Assembly (NCBI GenBank): GCA_024663395.1
Contig: JANFAH010000083.1
Span: forward strand, 124,001-188,000
DNA: 64,000 bases
DNA from: Pisolithus tinctorius
Lineage: Eukaryota > Basidiomycota > Agaricomycetes > Boletales > Pisolithaceae
Direction of reading: 5' to 3'
The notes under the pieces are model-generated. The model did not search any database and was not told where the DNA came from. It saw only the letters and a program-made list of their open reading frames with translations. Numbering within the stretch: position 1 is the stretch's first letter; every line of letters begins with the position of its first letter. Both the position numbers and the translations under genes were made by a program. This document shows, piece by piece, positions 1 to 10,528 of the stretch.

Positions 1-102
1 ATGACCCCAGATGAAGTGAATATTTTCCTCAAGCATCAGGAGCCGGCAAAGCAGATTTGGGTGCAGCATCAGCTGATGAAGTACCAGGATGGGCAGAGAT
101 AG
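1..102 (+). CDS. Possible 3' end of an unidentified ORF
   Basis: An open frame runs from the first base to a TAG at 100-102 and would encode 33 residues, starting MTPDEVNIF and rich in Gln and Lys. It may be the last exon of a gene that begins before the window. No domain is recognised. It lies beside transposon sequence, so it could equally be part of a repeat. Confidence 0.2.
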   Translation: MTPDEVNIFLKHQEPAKQIWVQHQLMKYQDGQR

Positions 103-320
103 GTGTTTGTCTTGTTTTTTTTTTTTACAATATACAAATGTACCCCACCCCCCCCCTGCATATCCTTTCAAGTCCCCCCCCCTTTATACAAACATGTACA
201 TAATAAAATGTACATGACTATGACTAGCTTCCTATTGACAATGGAAGTTATTTTTCTACATGAGTGTGAAACAATTGTAAGAACATATATTTGTGCACCA
301 TGAAATCTGAATGTTCAGGC

Positions 321-1633
321 TCAGAGAAGGCCCCTAATTGTAAGCTGGTGCTGATAGTCAATCCACATCTCCTCTGCAATGTTGTCATGCCTATTATCAG
401 CCCTTCTCCTCTCTGCAGCATCTGCTGGTCCATCACCAAGGCTTCCAATACCATCATCCTCTCCTATGTCCATGGCAAGTTCAGGGTCAAAGAACTCTTC
501 TGGATCATAGTGCCATATGAAATTGTGGAGGGCACAGAGAGCAGCAGGTACTTGAGTTTGGGTGTGGATGCTATATTCAGGGGGAATTTGAAGAATCCTC
601 CACCTGCATTTTATAACACCAAATATCCATTCAATGGCATTTCTAAGTCCAGCATGGTGAAGGTTGAATAACTCCTCTCGGTTTTGAGGTCTATAGAATA
701 GAAGTTACAGGTACACTGAGCAGGATGGAATAGCAACTTACCTTAATCCAGCCTGGTGCCATTCTTTCAGATGGTAATGAACACCTCGATAGGGAACCAG
801 AAGTGCATCACAGGTCCCAAACCCTGCATCTGCAAGAAGGTACTTCCCAGGTGGCATGTGCAAGTCATTCCTGTGTGCATCATGCCACATGGTTGCATCT
901 GCAGTTGACCCATCAAAGCCAGTGAGGGCATATGTGAAGAAGAAGTCAAAATCACAGATGAAGAGACAGTTTTGAGATAGGTAGCCCTTCTGGTTCCTCA
1001 TGTAAGGCTGGTCCTCAGCAGCAGTGAATGCTTGAATATGAGTGCCATCAACTGCACCAATACAATCCTGGAAAAATCGGAAGTGTGGGTCACTAGTAAT
1101 CATAGTTGATATGGGAGTGTTGTTGGTGGGGAATTGCACTTGGGATGCATAGAATTGTCCCCCAGAAAAGAAAGCCAACATTGCTTTGAAATATCTAAAA
1201 AATTGTGAGAAAAATATCAGACAGTCCAATGAACTCCCTACCTAGTGATGGTCCCTGGTGAGTGTTGGAACCTCTCAGCAACATGCCGGGATGACAACCC
1301 AGTAACACAGGTGTAGAGGAATATCCCAAGTTGTTCCTCCACAGAAATTCCATTGCAAGAAGGCACAAAACCATGATGGGTGAGCACCTGCATCAGGTGA
1401 TCAAAAACCCCATGGCTGACACCAAGGCAAGTCTGTATCCTGTCTGGATGACCATTCAGGAGCTCTAGCATCCACCCCTCACCAGTCAGGATTGAGGTAT
1501 GGTAGGGGATTGGTTCTGAGTCAGAATGAAAAAGGAGGTCATAGAGGCATAGCACCTGGATCATCACTGCTACTACAAGTGCAGCAAGACAGCAATGACA
1601 ATGGTGCTGGAGCTGCTGTGCTTCAAGATCCAT
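321..1633 (-). CDS. PIF/Harbinger-type DDE transposase, apparently intact
   Basis: Three exons (1242-1633, 742-1194, 321-690) join in frame across GT..AG introns of 47 and 51 nt to give 404 aa. The N-terminal third carries a helix-turn-helix-like segment (GISVEEQLGIFLY, then SSRHVAERFQHSPGTITR). The C-terminal part matches the DDE_Tnp_4/HARBI1 nuclease fold: DGTH (Asp180), LLADAGF (Asp253) and NAIEWIFG (Glu302), followed by CALHNFI. This is the enzyme that cuts and rejoins Harbinger DNA transposons. Length is close to the usual size for fungal copies and no stop or frameshift is seen. The Myb-like partner protein of plant and animal Harbingers was not found nearby, and terminal inverted repeats were not resolved. 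CpG is scarce, as in the surrounding repeats. Identification of the family is firm; activity is inference. Confidence 0.9.
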
Positions 1634-1694
1634 AGCAGAGTTGTTTGATCTGTTATCACAATGTTATCTATTGAACTACAAGTTGTGTTGTTGT

Positions 1695-1837
1695 CTTATA
1701 TAATCATCACATGACTACATTACTGAAGCAGAAGCCCAAAACTTGGACTTTGCATTCATGCAGGCATGCACAGCTTATATAATCATCATGTGACTACATT
1801 GCCGAAGTCAAAGTCAAAGTTGAAAACTTCAACTTTG
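1695..1837 (-). promoter_or_regulatory. Upstream region of the Harbinger transposase with duplicated TATA-bearing segment
   Basis: Two 34-nt direct repeats (1695-1728 and 1774-1807) start CTTATATAATCATCA and differ at few sites. Each holds a TATATAA core. They are followed by a 23-nt inverted repeat (1815-1837) with 10-nt arms, CAAAGTTGAA and its complement, around AAC. The position, 60-200 nt upstream of the transposase ATG, suggests promoter or subterminal transposase-binding sequence. That role is inference. Confidence 0.4.
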
Positions 1838-1853
1838 GAGGGTGAACAGTGCC

Positions 1854-3523
1854 TAAAGGTTTTTAGTGCCTGTGTATGGCATTCCAGTTTTCGTCATATC
1901 TCCACCATTTCCAAAGATATCAACTCCATTCTCACACTTGCTTAAAGTGCTCAGCCATGTGATTCTGCCTTCCAAATTTGGAGAGGATCCTCACACCCTA
2001 CACATTTCTACAGCACTCCATCCATCAGACACTCATCTCACCAAGTCCATCAATCATGGCTGCCTCTTCATCAATCATCTTGCTTGTCTCATTTGCCAGA
2101 GACAGTGGCTATGTATATCTGCCAGGCATTCCCACCAGCTTCCATCCTGAAGCCCCCTGGTTCATCCTGTCATTGTCAGCCCCGTCTCATCCCATGCAGC
2201 TTGGTCAGCGTGTTCTCCTTGTCAGTATGACTTCCAGAAGGACATTCTTTGGTCACCTCAGGTCTGTCACTCAGTTAGAAAGGTCTTATGTGGTTGTTTT
2301 GGTCTCCCCAGTTGATGAAGCATATGGATTGTTCCTCCCTGCTCCCTGCACTGTCTTTGTTCCAATCTCGTCCATCATTCTTCCCACATTGCAACAGCTG
2401 CAGCATAGTCCACTGTTCTCCAGCCTCCCTGATTGCATCCATGATGAGTATGACATGCATCTTGCCTTCTTACTGCAAGATCCAGCAGAAGATGTCCCCC
2501 CTTCTCCTCCTCCTCCTTCAGAGCCCTATCCATGAAGCTTTTGTTAACTTTGCTGAGAGGATGGAAGGGTGGGAGACATGATCACTTATGCTCCCATTGC
2601 CCCACAGACCCCCAATGCCCTAGCCCCCTTTGATGCCTGACTCATGCCCTTCAATTCTGGAATTAATACTTCCCTATCTGGAAACACCATCCATCTGTCA
2701 TGCCATCTTTGGATCTAGAGATGTCTCCACTGAGATCTGACTTGCATTGCCACCCCCTAATGTGATGTGAGTGCACTTACTCAGTTTCTGACTCCATTTG
2801 ACTCATTCTGTGATATTTTGACTGTCCTTGACTTGTTCATTGCCAATACTTACCAATCTTCCTTGCTTGCTTACTTTTCATTTCTCACTTACTCATCATG
2901 ATTACTCAGTCCTTACTCATTACTTACCAAGTGTTTGTGCCTTGTTTGTCACAAGCTGTGCTTCCCCCACAGTATATAAACCCCCATGTACTTAGCTACA
3001 CCCCCAAGCAATCCACAAGCAATCAGAAGCCATTCATTCAGCAGTCAGTCAGTTCTTCTCAGCATAACTCGTCGTCAACAGTTGAGGCTCCATGAAGGGG
3101 TCTATCTGTCTTCATTTGTATCATTGGTAGTTGAGGCTCCATCAAGGGTCTATCTACCTTTATTCATCATCAGCAGTATCATCAGTGCTTAGTCAGCAAC
3201 CTCTTGCTTAGTCATTCTTCCACTCCTGTGTAACTCATCATTGACTTGCACCAGGAGCATATTCTATCAAAGTCCATTACTCCCAAGTCCTTTCAGCTGA
3301 ACACCCCTGCTCTGTTCAGCATCCCCTTCTCAATCAGCATTCATTCATCCTCTCCTGCATAACTCATCAATGACTTGCACCAGGAGCACCTCCACTTGAA
3401 GTCTCCCCCACTTTTGGTTTCTCTGCCCTCCAGGTACCATGGAGGTAAACCACCACTCACTCATATTTGTCTTTGGTGTTGGTTTTGGTTGGTTTATACC
3501 AGCTTTCCACACTTTGACTCACA
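1854..3523. repeat. Dispersed 1.7-kb repeat, copy A
   Basis: This segment is repeated in direct orientation at 37331-39026. Both copies begin TAAAGGTTTTTAGTGCC and lose similarity just after CTTTGACTCACA. Most differences are C/T or G/A at former CpG sites, plus small indels. Both copies hold a TATATAAA box (here 2973-2980) followed by pyrimidine-rich, ORF-poor sequence, and both keep a 185-codon open frame on plus (here 1978-2535, starting MERILTPYTF). The TATA box and dispersed state fit a long LTR or the end of a retroelement, but I could not find a primer-binding site or pol sequence next to it. The 185-aa frame resembles no protein I recognise and could be fortuitous. Confidence 0.75.
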
Positions 3524-3543
3524 CCAGTCTTGGCCTTATGTTT

Positions 3544-3861
3544 TCACTTGGCCTCCTTTTCCTCCTTGGCTCTGTGCTTCTCCTCCTCCTCATGTGCCCT
3601 CTCCTCTTCAGCCTCCCATGCTGCCCTCTCAGCTTTGGCCTTCTCCCTCTCTGCTCTCTCAGCCTCAAGCTGAGCCTGTTCTTCCCACTGGGCTTGCTCA
3701 GCTGCCTTCCATCGCTTCCTCTCCTTCACCTTTGCCCTCATCACCTCTTCTTCTTCATCAGTGTCATACCTAATGTCATCATCAGGGACTTGGGCCCAGT
3801 CAATGACAACTTGGCCTTCATTATTGTTGTCAGTGGCAACAATCAGTCTTGAATCAGACAT
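3544..3861 (-). CDS. Short Glu/Arg-rich coiled-coil ORF (TE-associated)
   Basis: An open frame of 105 aa starts at ATG 3861 (MSDSRLIVATDNN). It has an acidic stretch (DTDEEEE) and then about 65 residues dominated by E, K, R and A, with a pattern typical of a long charged helix or coiled coil. It lies antisense between repeat copy A and the gypsy-type LTR. Similar charged proteins occur next to fungal transposons, but I cannot assign a function. The frame ends at TGA 3544-3546 and may once have had further exons. CpG is scarce, as in other repeats of the window. Confidence 0.35.
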   Translation of the reverse strand: MSDSRLIVATDNNNEGQVVIDWAQVPDDDIRYDTDEEEEVMRAKVKERKRWKAAEQAQWEEQAQLEAERAEREKAKAERAAWEAEEERAHEEEEKHRAKEEKEAK

Positions 3862-3998
3862 GATGATTGAGGTGTAAAGAAAAAACACAAAGGGCTTAGT
3901 GGGCCACAAGTATCACTTTTTCAAACTCAGCCAGTTTTCAGACTCAGCCTACCACTCCTGTAGGGGTCTCATGGGTTTGACCCCTAAGAGGGGGATAC

Positions 3999-4373
3999 TG
4001 TCGTAGTCATGTCTCGACCCTGGCTGGACTCAGTCTTGCACTTGCTCAGTCCAGCCTTTGCCTCACCAGTTGCTTATCCCCAGATGTCCTAGCATGGTGA
4101 ACACTGCTTTGCAGTGCATGTCACTTCAGTTAAGCCCTGCCTGGTCTTGTCCCTGGTCTGCCCTGTCCCAGTCTCTATTACCTTAGTCATACCTTACTAA
4201 TACTTGTCTTACCAAGCATCTTAGCAATCCTTGCAAGACCAGCATTACTGGTCTCTGTACTATAGCTACTTCTAGTATATAAAGTCTTAGATACTTGGCC
4301 TGTACTTCCTCAGTCTGAAATCAACAAAGTTACTCTGATAATCCTGCCTCAGCCTCAGACTTGGACTGAGACA
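3999..4373 (+). mobile_element. Gypsy-type LTR with adjoining polypurine tract
   Basis: The sequence AAGAGGGGGATAC at 3986-3998 is a polypurine tract, and the LTR begins directly after it with TGTCGTAGTC. The proposed end, GACTGAGACA at 4373, forms the imperfect terminal inverted repeat expected of an LTR (TGTC..GACA). A TATATAAA box sits at 4276-4283. About 40 nt of internal sequence before the tract suggests this is the 3' LTR of a truncated element. No gag or pol frame remains nearby, and no second LTR copy was found in the window. The element class is inferred from LTR and tract layout only. Confidence 0.6.
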
Positions 4374-4399
4374 CATGCAAGGGAATAGCACTGTAATCT

Positions 4400-6518
4400 C
4401 AGTTGCTAAGTCCAATCAGTCCACCACCTGTATCTCTGCCCTTCTCCCTGATCCTGACCCCTCGGCCTTGCACCCACTTTGGTCTCTGGTCTGGCCTCAA
4501 CCCAGACACCCCAAACTTGACACAGAGCAGAGAGGCTGGGTTGGCTTCACTGCATGCAGAGCTTGAAAAAGAGCATACAGAACTACAAGAACAACTTTGG
4601 AATGAGCAGTGACTGGTCACACAGCAGAACCATGCACAACTTGAAGCATATCAAAGGAGGTTTGAGGTACATTGCAGGCAATGATGTCAAGATAATGTTA
4701 ACATTTGGTCCCTAGCTTGAAATCCAAACCCAAGTGGAGAAAATGTTGACTGCCTGAGTAGTGGATCTCGAGGCTCATATGCAAGAAGAGGTGATGAGGT
4801 GTGGAAAACTAATATACTTATCAGGCAGAGAAGGAGAGGGAGATGGCAAATCTCAAGCAGCAGTACTATCACATGAGAATCATTTGTACTACACCCCAGG
4901 CTGATGAAACAATGGGTTACTGAGGGGAATGCTCTACATCCCCATCCTCTCAACCCTTTCAATGCCCCATTCTGCCTCTCCAGCCCCCTCAACCAGTGCA
5001 AACCAGCACTCCTTGCCAAGGAGAGTGTTCTTCATCACTGTCCTTGCAACCCTTCCAACATGCTGCTCAGTGGCCTCCCCAGCCCTCTTGATCTGCTCAA
5101 TTTTCACAGTCCAATGCTCCTTCCCTCAAAGCTATCAAAAGGATTAGGCAAGCCTGGGGTACCTCAACACAAACCCATCTCCTTGGAGTTGTCATCAATG
5201 TATGTCATCATTGGATCTTGTAATGCCTTTGTCTGATGTCCAGACACAGGATGACATAGGAATTGGAATGCCATCAGCAGTGAGACAGATGAACTCAGAT
5301 GAAGAGCACAAACTGAACAATGATGATGGCAGTACAGTCCCTGTCTCAGCAATGATGGAAGCAGTGACCAAGGGAGTAGAGGCAGCACTTCACAATATCC
5401 TTGCCAAAAGGACAGACCATCACTAGCCAGTGTGGAAGACACAATTGCCATTGCAGAGCCTGTGAAGATGAAGAGGTCAGGCTAGAAAAGGAGAGTGAAT
5501 CTACCATTCACCATGATTTCATATTAGTATGTGGTTAATCTGTCCATCTGCCCAACTTACCCAAAACTGCTATCAACAGGTGGAAGTCCATTGCCTCTTC
5601 AAGGAGAGGCTTGGAATTACACAAGACATCAACTTCATCACACACCAGCTGGCAACAACTGAAGATATTCACACTTACAAGTACAAGGATGGACCTGGAC
5701 CAGACCAAAACAAGCTCACATTTGACCTTGCCCAGAACTACTCATCACCATGGAATACTTTTATTCTTGAACTGCTTTGTCAAGAGTTTCAAGCATGCTG
5801 CAAGGACAAGAACTGGCCAATCAAAAGAAGTGACAGTTATATCATGGAGATACTATGGGAATGCTACAAGCAGCTATGGACAGTGTGGAGGAATGCACAG
5901 CCTAAACTAACATCCAAAGGTGCCTTGGAAACACCTGTGGAGACTGAGGCATGCTTGGTTGAAGAAAGAATGCAGATGGGGAAGGACAGCAGGCAGGCTA
6001 ACCATTGCTGGAACATAAGTTTGTAAACTGAGTCACATCCCTCTAGTACTAATATTTACACTCACCAGAAATATCACTGCAGGATCCTCATACTCAATCA
6101 AATGGTTAAGCCGAAATCTGAAGTACAAGATGATGATATCCAAAGCTGGAAGTGGCTACAGTGCCTCATCAAGACATTAGGTGAGCATGGTATGAGTTCT
6201 GAGGAAAGCTTGGTGGAGAATGGGGTGGAGAATATCCTTCATGTGAAGAACATGCCATGGTGCAGGGACATAGATCGAGAGCAAGAAATCATGGATTTCC
6301 AGTGTATCCTTGACACTGATGTTTTCTCTCCCCAAGGTTCCAAGCCTCTCACTCACAAACATGTGCCTGACAATCCACCAACTACACATAGTGCTGCAAA
6401 AGCCTTACCCCTTGCATTGTACAATGGTGCCTGGATTGTGCAGCTCACCAAACATGAGATTGAGGCACTCAACATTCCTCAACAAACATTCCCTTGGATG
6501 AAAGTTGTCATTGCATAG
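4400..6518 (+). pseudogene. Decayed multi-exon TE-associated gene of unknown function
   Basis: Pieces of one protein can be read in order on the plus strand. They are a charged segment (LASLHAELEKEHTELQEQ, about 4540-4612), a segment with VSAMMEAVTKGVEAALHNIL (5340-5426), a 165-codon block at 5529-6026 (DGPGPDQNKLTFDLAQNYSS) and a final 138-codon block at 6102-6518 ending FPWMKVVIA. Between them the frame is broken by stops, several of them TGA or TAG. The pattern is that of a repeated basidiomycete protein, possibly DNA-binding or transposon-borne. I do not recognise a named domain. The last block is fully open and could be a surviving exon. Confidence 0.5.
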
Positions 6519-7142
6519 GACAGACTTATCATGTGTATTACTCAAATGTATTACTCAAATTTGACTCCATGTAGTGACCCCAGGTTGCATGACTTGAGGG
6601 ACTTGGCACACTTGCCAGATGTGCACTGTTTGCATGATGGACAACCAATGACTGGACAATCATCAGGCAATCAGTATCACCCACAGATTATACTTCAAGA
6701 TTGCACACATGGTTTTTTGTTTTTGTTTTTAAACTTCAACAAAAATCAATGGTCTTTTTGTTCAGCAATATTGTAAATATAGGCTGTCATTTAGGCAACA
6801 GTGAAACTTCACATGTAAGCAGATTTTCTACTCAAAGGCAACACTTCATGTTTGCACATTCATTGTTTCAGAGACCATACATCTTATTTAGACTGATGTT
6901 CAGAACACAGCTGCACACTTGTAAGTATTTGAAGTTTTAGCCAATATCTTTCCTATCAACAACACTTCAAGTCTTGCCATCACACCAATGTCAATCTAAA
7001 CTTCAGATTTCATCTTCACATTTTCGACAACCTTTGAACCTGGTCTAAACTCTGCTAACCGCGTCGTGGATAATGGTGCGAAGCTGACTGGGGCACCACT
7101 GTTGATCCAGCACATGCCAAGACTATTGCTCGCGAGGGTTTG
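6519..7142. other. Spacer between repeat block and host genes
   Basis: About 620 nt without a supported gene. The left half is CpG-poor and AT-rich like the repeats. From about 7020 CpG becomes normal, marking the edge of the transposon block. Confidence 0.5.
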
Positions 7143-8055
7143 TCACAGTTGTTTCATCTCAAACTTCTCAATGATGTAGCGTACGGCCTCCGGCGCCAAA
7201 ACAATCTTCGTCCCATCACATCGCGCTTTGTCGACGAATTCTGCACACAGTTCATCGATATCCACACCCTGCATATATTATGTAAGCCAAATTTCTTCCT
7301 TAGTACCAGAGATGGAAGGGGTGTGACATGGATAGAATGAAACGTCAAAAAAGGCACAATACTGACTTTGAACGATGGGCTGGAAATGATGCTGCGCCAG
7401 GCTTGTAGCACCTCGGCGTTATCCGGACTTTCCTGCACTTTCTGTGGATGGATAATAGCAGGGCAAGGATCAGCAAATGACCAGCAATGCAAAATGCGAG
7501 AATACACACCGGCTGTGGATGGGTATTAGCAACGCCAAGGTCAGCAAATGGTCAGCAGCTGAAAAGGAAAGAACACGCACGAACTCAGCGGAGGCAGTAG
7601 GGACAACAACTACATACTATGGAGGGGTAATAGCACAGCAGGGATTAGTAATTGGCCAGCAACTCCATAGGTGGGAACACGCACTGGCTGAAGGCACAAA
7701 GTAGCAGCTCGAACATTAGCAATTGACCGAAAGTTCAAAATTCCAGAGCACGCACTTCCTGCAGGCATGCCATCACAGCAAAGAGTTAGCAGCTAGCCAA
7801 CGCCAAAAATACAAGGCCATGTACTGACTGAAGGCAAGGAAGGCAAGGACTTGTAGCGCAATGGTCAACAGATGGTGTGCAAATCAGGAATCACAACGTA
7901 CTAGCTGTAGCTGTCAAAAATTACCGACGTCAGCACGGTCGAAACACAGGAACATATTCGAACCCCACATACCACTTGCTTCGCTAGAAAATTGCGAATG
8001 AGACTATTTGCCTCCATCATTAGTTCATCATCACTGGGCTGTGTTGTGTTCCCCT
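7143..8055 (-). CDS. 3' exon chain of the MLKL-like/ULD gene, with tandem intron units and 3-nt exons
   Basis: Downstream of the ubiquitin-like domain a series of exons stays in phase 0: coding up to 7973 (LIRNFLAKQ), 7902-7910, 7825-7827 (TCA), 7756-7758 (GAA), 7685-7687 (CCA), 7581-7616 (12 codons), 7510-7512 (CCG), 7367-7441 (25 codons, ending SSPSFK) and 7143-7268 (42 codons including the stop, with DIDELCAEFVDKAR). The introns are 62, 74, 66, 68, 68, 68, 68 and 98 nt. All begin GT and end AG, and the 66/68-nt set is alike in sequence. Translation of the outer exons looks like real protein. The join to the upstream exon needs either a 65-nt intron removing part of the domain or a 32-nt one, so the exact link is uncertain. 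Cells might skip the microexons and remove the array as one intron. Confidence 0.55.
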
Positions 8056-9528
8056 GCGTTTTCTTTCCCTTTTCATTTGTGGAACTTGTAATCTGAAATC
8101 GTCGCCGGCAATGGTGACTTCCAGTTCACTATAAGCCCCTGCTACGCCGTAGAACGAAACTGAGTACCATGTGATGGTCCGACCATTTTCAAATGCATCC
8201 CAAACCATGGTCATGTCAACCTCCAACTTATTCCAAGTTCCGCAGCAGCATCGATACCTTGCGGAAAACGTCCTGACTACTTCTGTCATAATAACTCTTA
8301 TGACAATTTTAGTCCCTGGCTGAATAGCTGTCCAAGCGTCACATTCCCTTATCAGTTTGGTTATGTTCATGCCATCGTCGATCACGAAATCATATTGACC
8401 CCTGTTAATATACCACCGTTGGATCCAAGCTTCATCTGGCTGACATTGGTTAAGAATGCCGGGCAGAAAGGCAACCAGTCGCTATAATAACTACAGTAAG
8501 TTTCATGCATCGACACTAGCGCAGGAATAACAAACATCGAAGGAGCTGCACTGATCAAGTAGCATGTTGTGTTCCCGCCCTGTTGCATCGACCACTATCA
8601 CGCAACCAGAGGCTATGGCTAGTGGCAATGACTGTCCCCTCTCGAGTATCGTCAAAATACGCTCTACTCCTTGAGTTTCTGTTAGCTGGCTGTTTCCAGT
8701 GTAATGAGATGGTGCACACCGGCTTGAGTGTCCATTTGGGATGAGAGCTGGACCGAAGAGAGAATAGATCAAAAATGAATGGATGACAATATTACTGCGA
8801 GTTGGCGACATTACCTGGTAGAGATAAAGATAGCTGTGAATCTCGTTCGAACATCCAGCTATCTCTGCCGCAAGCGAGGTAGATCCGACCATGGTACGAC
8901 TTCGCATTCCCGACAGTTTGTTTGCACTCTCTTCCAACTTGCTGATGTGATTGGATGTTAAATACCTTACGTATATTTTTCCGAGCAACATACCACTTCA
9001 ACATATGTCTCCTTGCTATTTCATTGGGAGTCCGAGCAGTTGGCGCATTGATCAAATGACAGCTGAGATCGTACAACAGACAAGTGAGGGCACTCAAGCC
9101 AGCTTTGTTCTGGTCACGTTGCTATAACACCATGAGTTAGAATCGAGTTTGATGCTTGAAAGATGGAATAAAATCACATCTATATCTTTAAGAACGGCCA
9201 GAAACCCGCTGATCGCAGCCTTCAGCCCCGCACCAGCGATTGGGATTAAGCCCACAACTTCCTGTACCACAGGTAAAGTTATCTGCATGACGTCAGAGGC
9301 ATTACGAAAAGAAAGGGCACGGGAAGACTTGGAGGAAAAGGCAACCGTCGAAAGCTGCTGATTCGGAGCGGGGGAGATCTGGCACGAATTCGAGGCAAGT
9401 ATTCGTGCGGAGATATCAAACAAGCCTCCGGCGAGAGAGTAATCGTGCAGCGCCCTGATGGATTTGTCTCTCCTCCATGGAATCCACCTACGAACAGCTA
9501 CAATCTCGCCTGTTTTCTTGCCGAACAT
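8020..9528 (-). CDS. MLKL-NTD-like and ubiquitin-like (ULD) domain protein
   Basis: Six exons (9178-9528, 8994-9121, 8815-8941, 8720-8747, 8536-8678, 8020-8481) join in frame to 412 aa, starting at ATG 9528 (MFGKKTGEI). A start at 9729 is also open. The N-terminal half contains a helical-bundle signature common in mushrooms (VVGLIPIAGAGLKAAISGFL, then NEIARRHMLK, then SLAAEIAGCSNEIHSYL) that resembles the MLKL N-terminal bundle. The second half resembles the fungal ubiquitin-like domain ULD_2: GCVIVVDATGREHNMLLDQC, then YDFVIDDG and PGTKIVIRV. Family proteins are thought to link sensing to membrane-active bundles, but function is inferred. The 41-nt fourth intron is short and the weakest junction. 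The protein may continue into the exon chain listed separately. It is divergent from APC11, with a shared 550-nt upstream region. Confidence 0.7.
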
Positions 9529-10081
9529 TTCACTGAGACGAAGGGCGCAGGAGAGACCGGACGTAACAGTGGGGAAAGGTAGGAAAGCGAGGGCGAGCGC
9601 GCTACAGTACTCTACACCCCACGGGGCCACGAGGTGGCACGCTGTATGTGCACAGCCAAAAACTGCATGATGGTGGACCGTCAAATATGGGGCATCTCGT
9701 GCGCTTGAACTTCGATGGGAAATTGGCACAGGGAGTTGGTTGTAAAGTGTATAAAGGTCACTTAGCTCCGCAACTAAACAAGAGCATTCATGTATGTGAA
9801 TTTTGCTCGAATTTGGTCTATCGATTTGCAGTTTGCTGTATCTTCGGAATCATCTTCTGTTCATGTTAAAATATTGATATTTCCCATGTGTAAGACGAAA
9901 TTTCCTCTCTTGGCACGAGCAACACGTAGATCACGTGATATCACCCAACGCGTACACAACGCCAAACAACTCCATGATGATGGAAGACGAGGGAGCACCC
10001 ACATTCGCTTGAACGATGCGGTTAACCTCAACCAACATACCCCTACACGCACGCATACGCGCCAATCCACTCATATAGACG
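9529..10081. promoter_or_regulatory. Shared upstream region of the ULD gene and APC11
   Basis: The two genes are transcribed away from each other, so this 550-nt spacer must hold both promoters. I see no classic TATA box close to either start. Short open frames here lack support. Confidence 0.4.
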
Positions 10082-10528
10082 ATGAAAGTCCACGTCAAAC
10101 ACTGGAGCGCAGTAGCGCAGTGGCGATGGAATACCGGGAACAACAACGATGCAGCAGCTGACGACGAGGGCGATGTATGTGGGATCTGTCGAATCCCGTA
10201 TGAGGGATGTTGTCCGGCGTGTAAAATGCCTGGAGATGATTGTCCACTCAGTACGTGTCTTCTCTTCATCGGTGCAATAGATATGCCTGTGGTTATTGAA
10301 AGTTTAGAATGAACAGTATGGGGACAGTGTAGTCACGTCTTTCACATGCATTGTCTACTTAAATGGCTCGGAACGCCCGCGTCGAAACAGCAATGTCCGA
10401 TGGACCGTCGACCATGGGGTACGTCCCATATCATTCCGTTACTTTCTCTCGAGTCATAATCCCCGCATCACTCGACAGTCACCGCGGAACGAAAAGTAAA
10501 CAACAACGTCGGGAACGCAGCATGTTGA
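10082..10528 (+). CDS. APC11: Anaphase-promoting complex subunit 11 (RING-H2)
   Basis: Three exons (10082-10250, 10317-10418, 10479-10528) encode 106 aa. APC11 is the catalytic RING-H2 subunit of the APC/C E3 ligase, which ubiquitinates mitotic substrates such as securin and cyclin B in nucleus and cytoplasm. The start MKVHVKHWSAVAQWRW matches the conserved N-terminus that docks on the cullin-like APC2. The zinc ligands are visible: CGICRIPYEGCCPACK, then DDCPLIWGQCSHVFHMHC and CPMDRRPW. The protein is longer than the 84-aa human form because of an acidic insert (DAAADDEGD) after the tryptophan segment and a short tail after the RING. Both introns are about 60-66 nt with clean GT..AG ends. 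Confidence 0.95.

Noticed and set aside
7477..7704. 75-codon plus-strand frame
   Set aside because: It runs through the antisense of the intron array, has no domain, and conflicts with the phase-consistent minus-strand exons.
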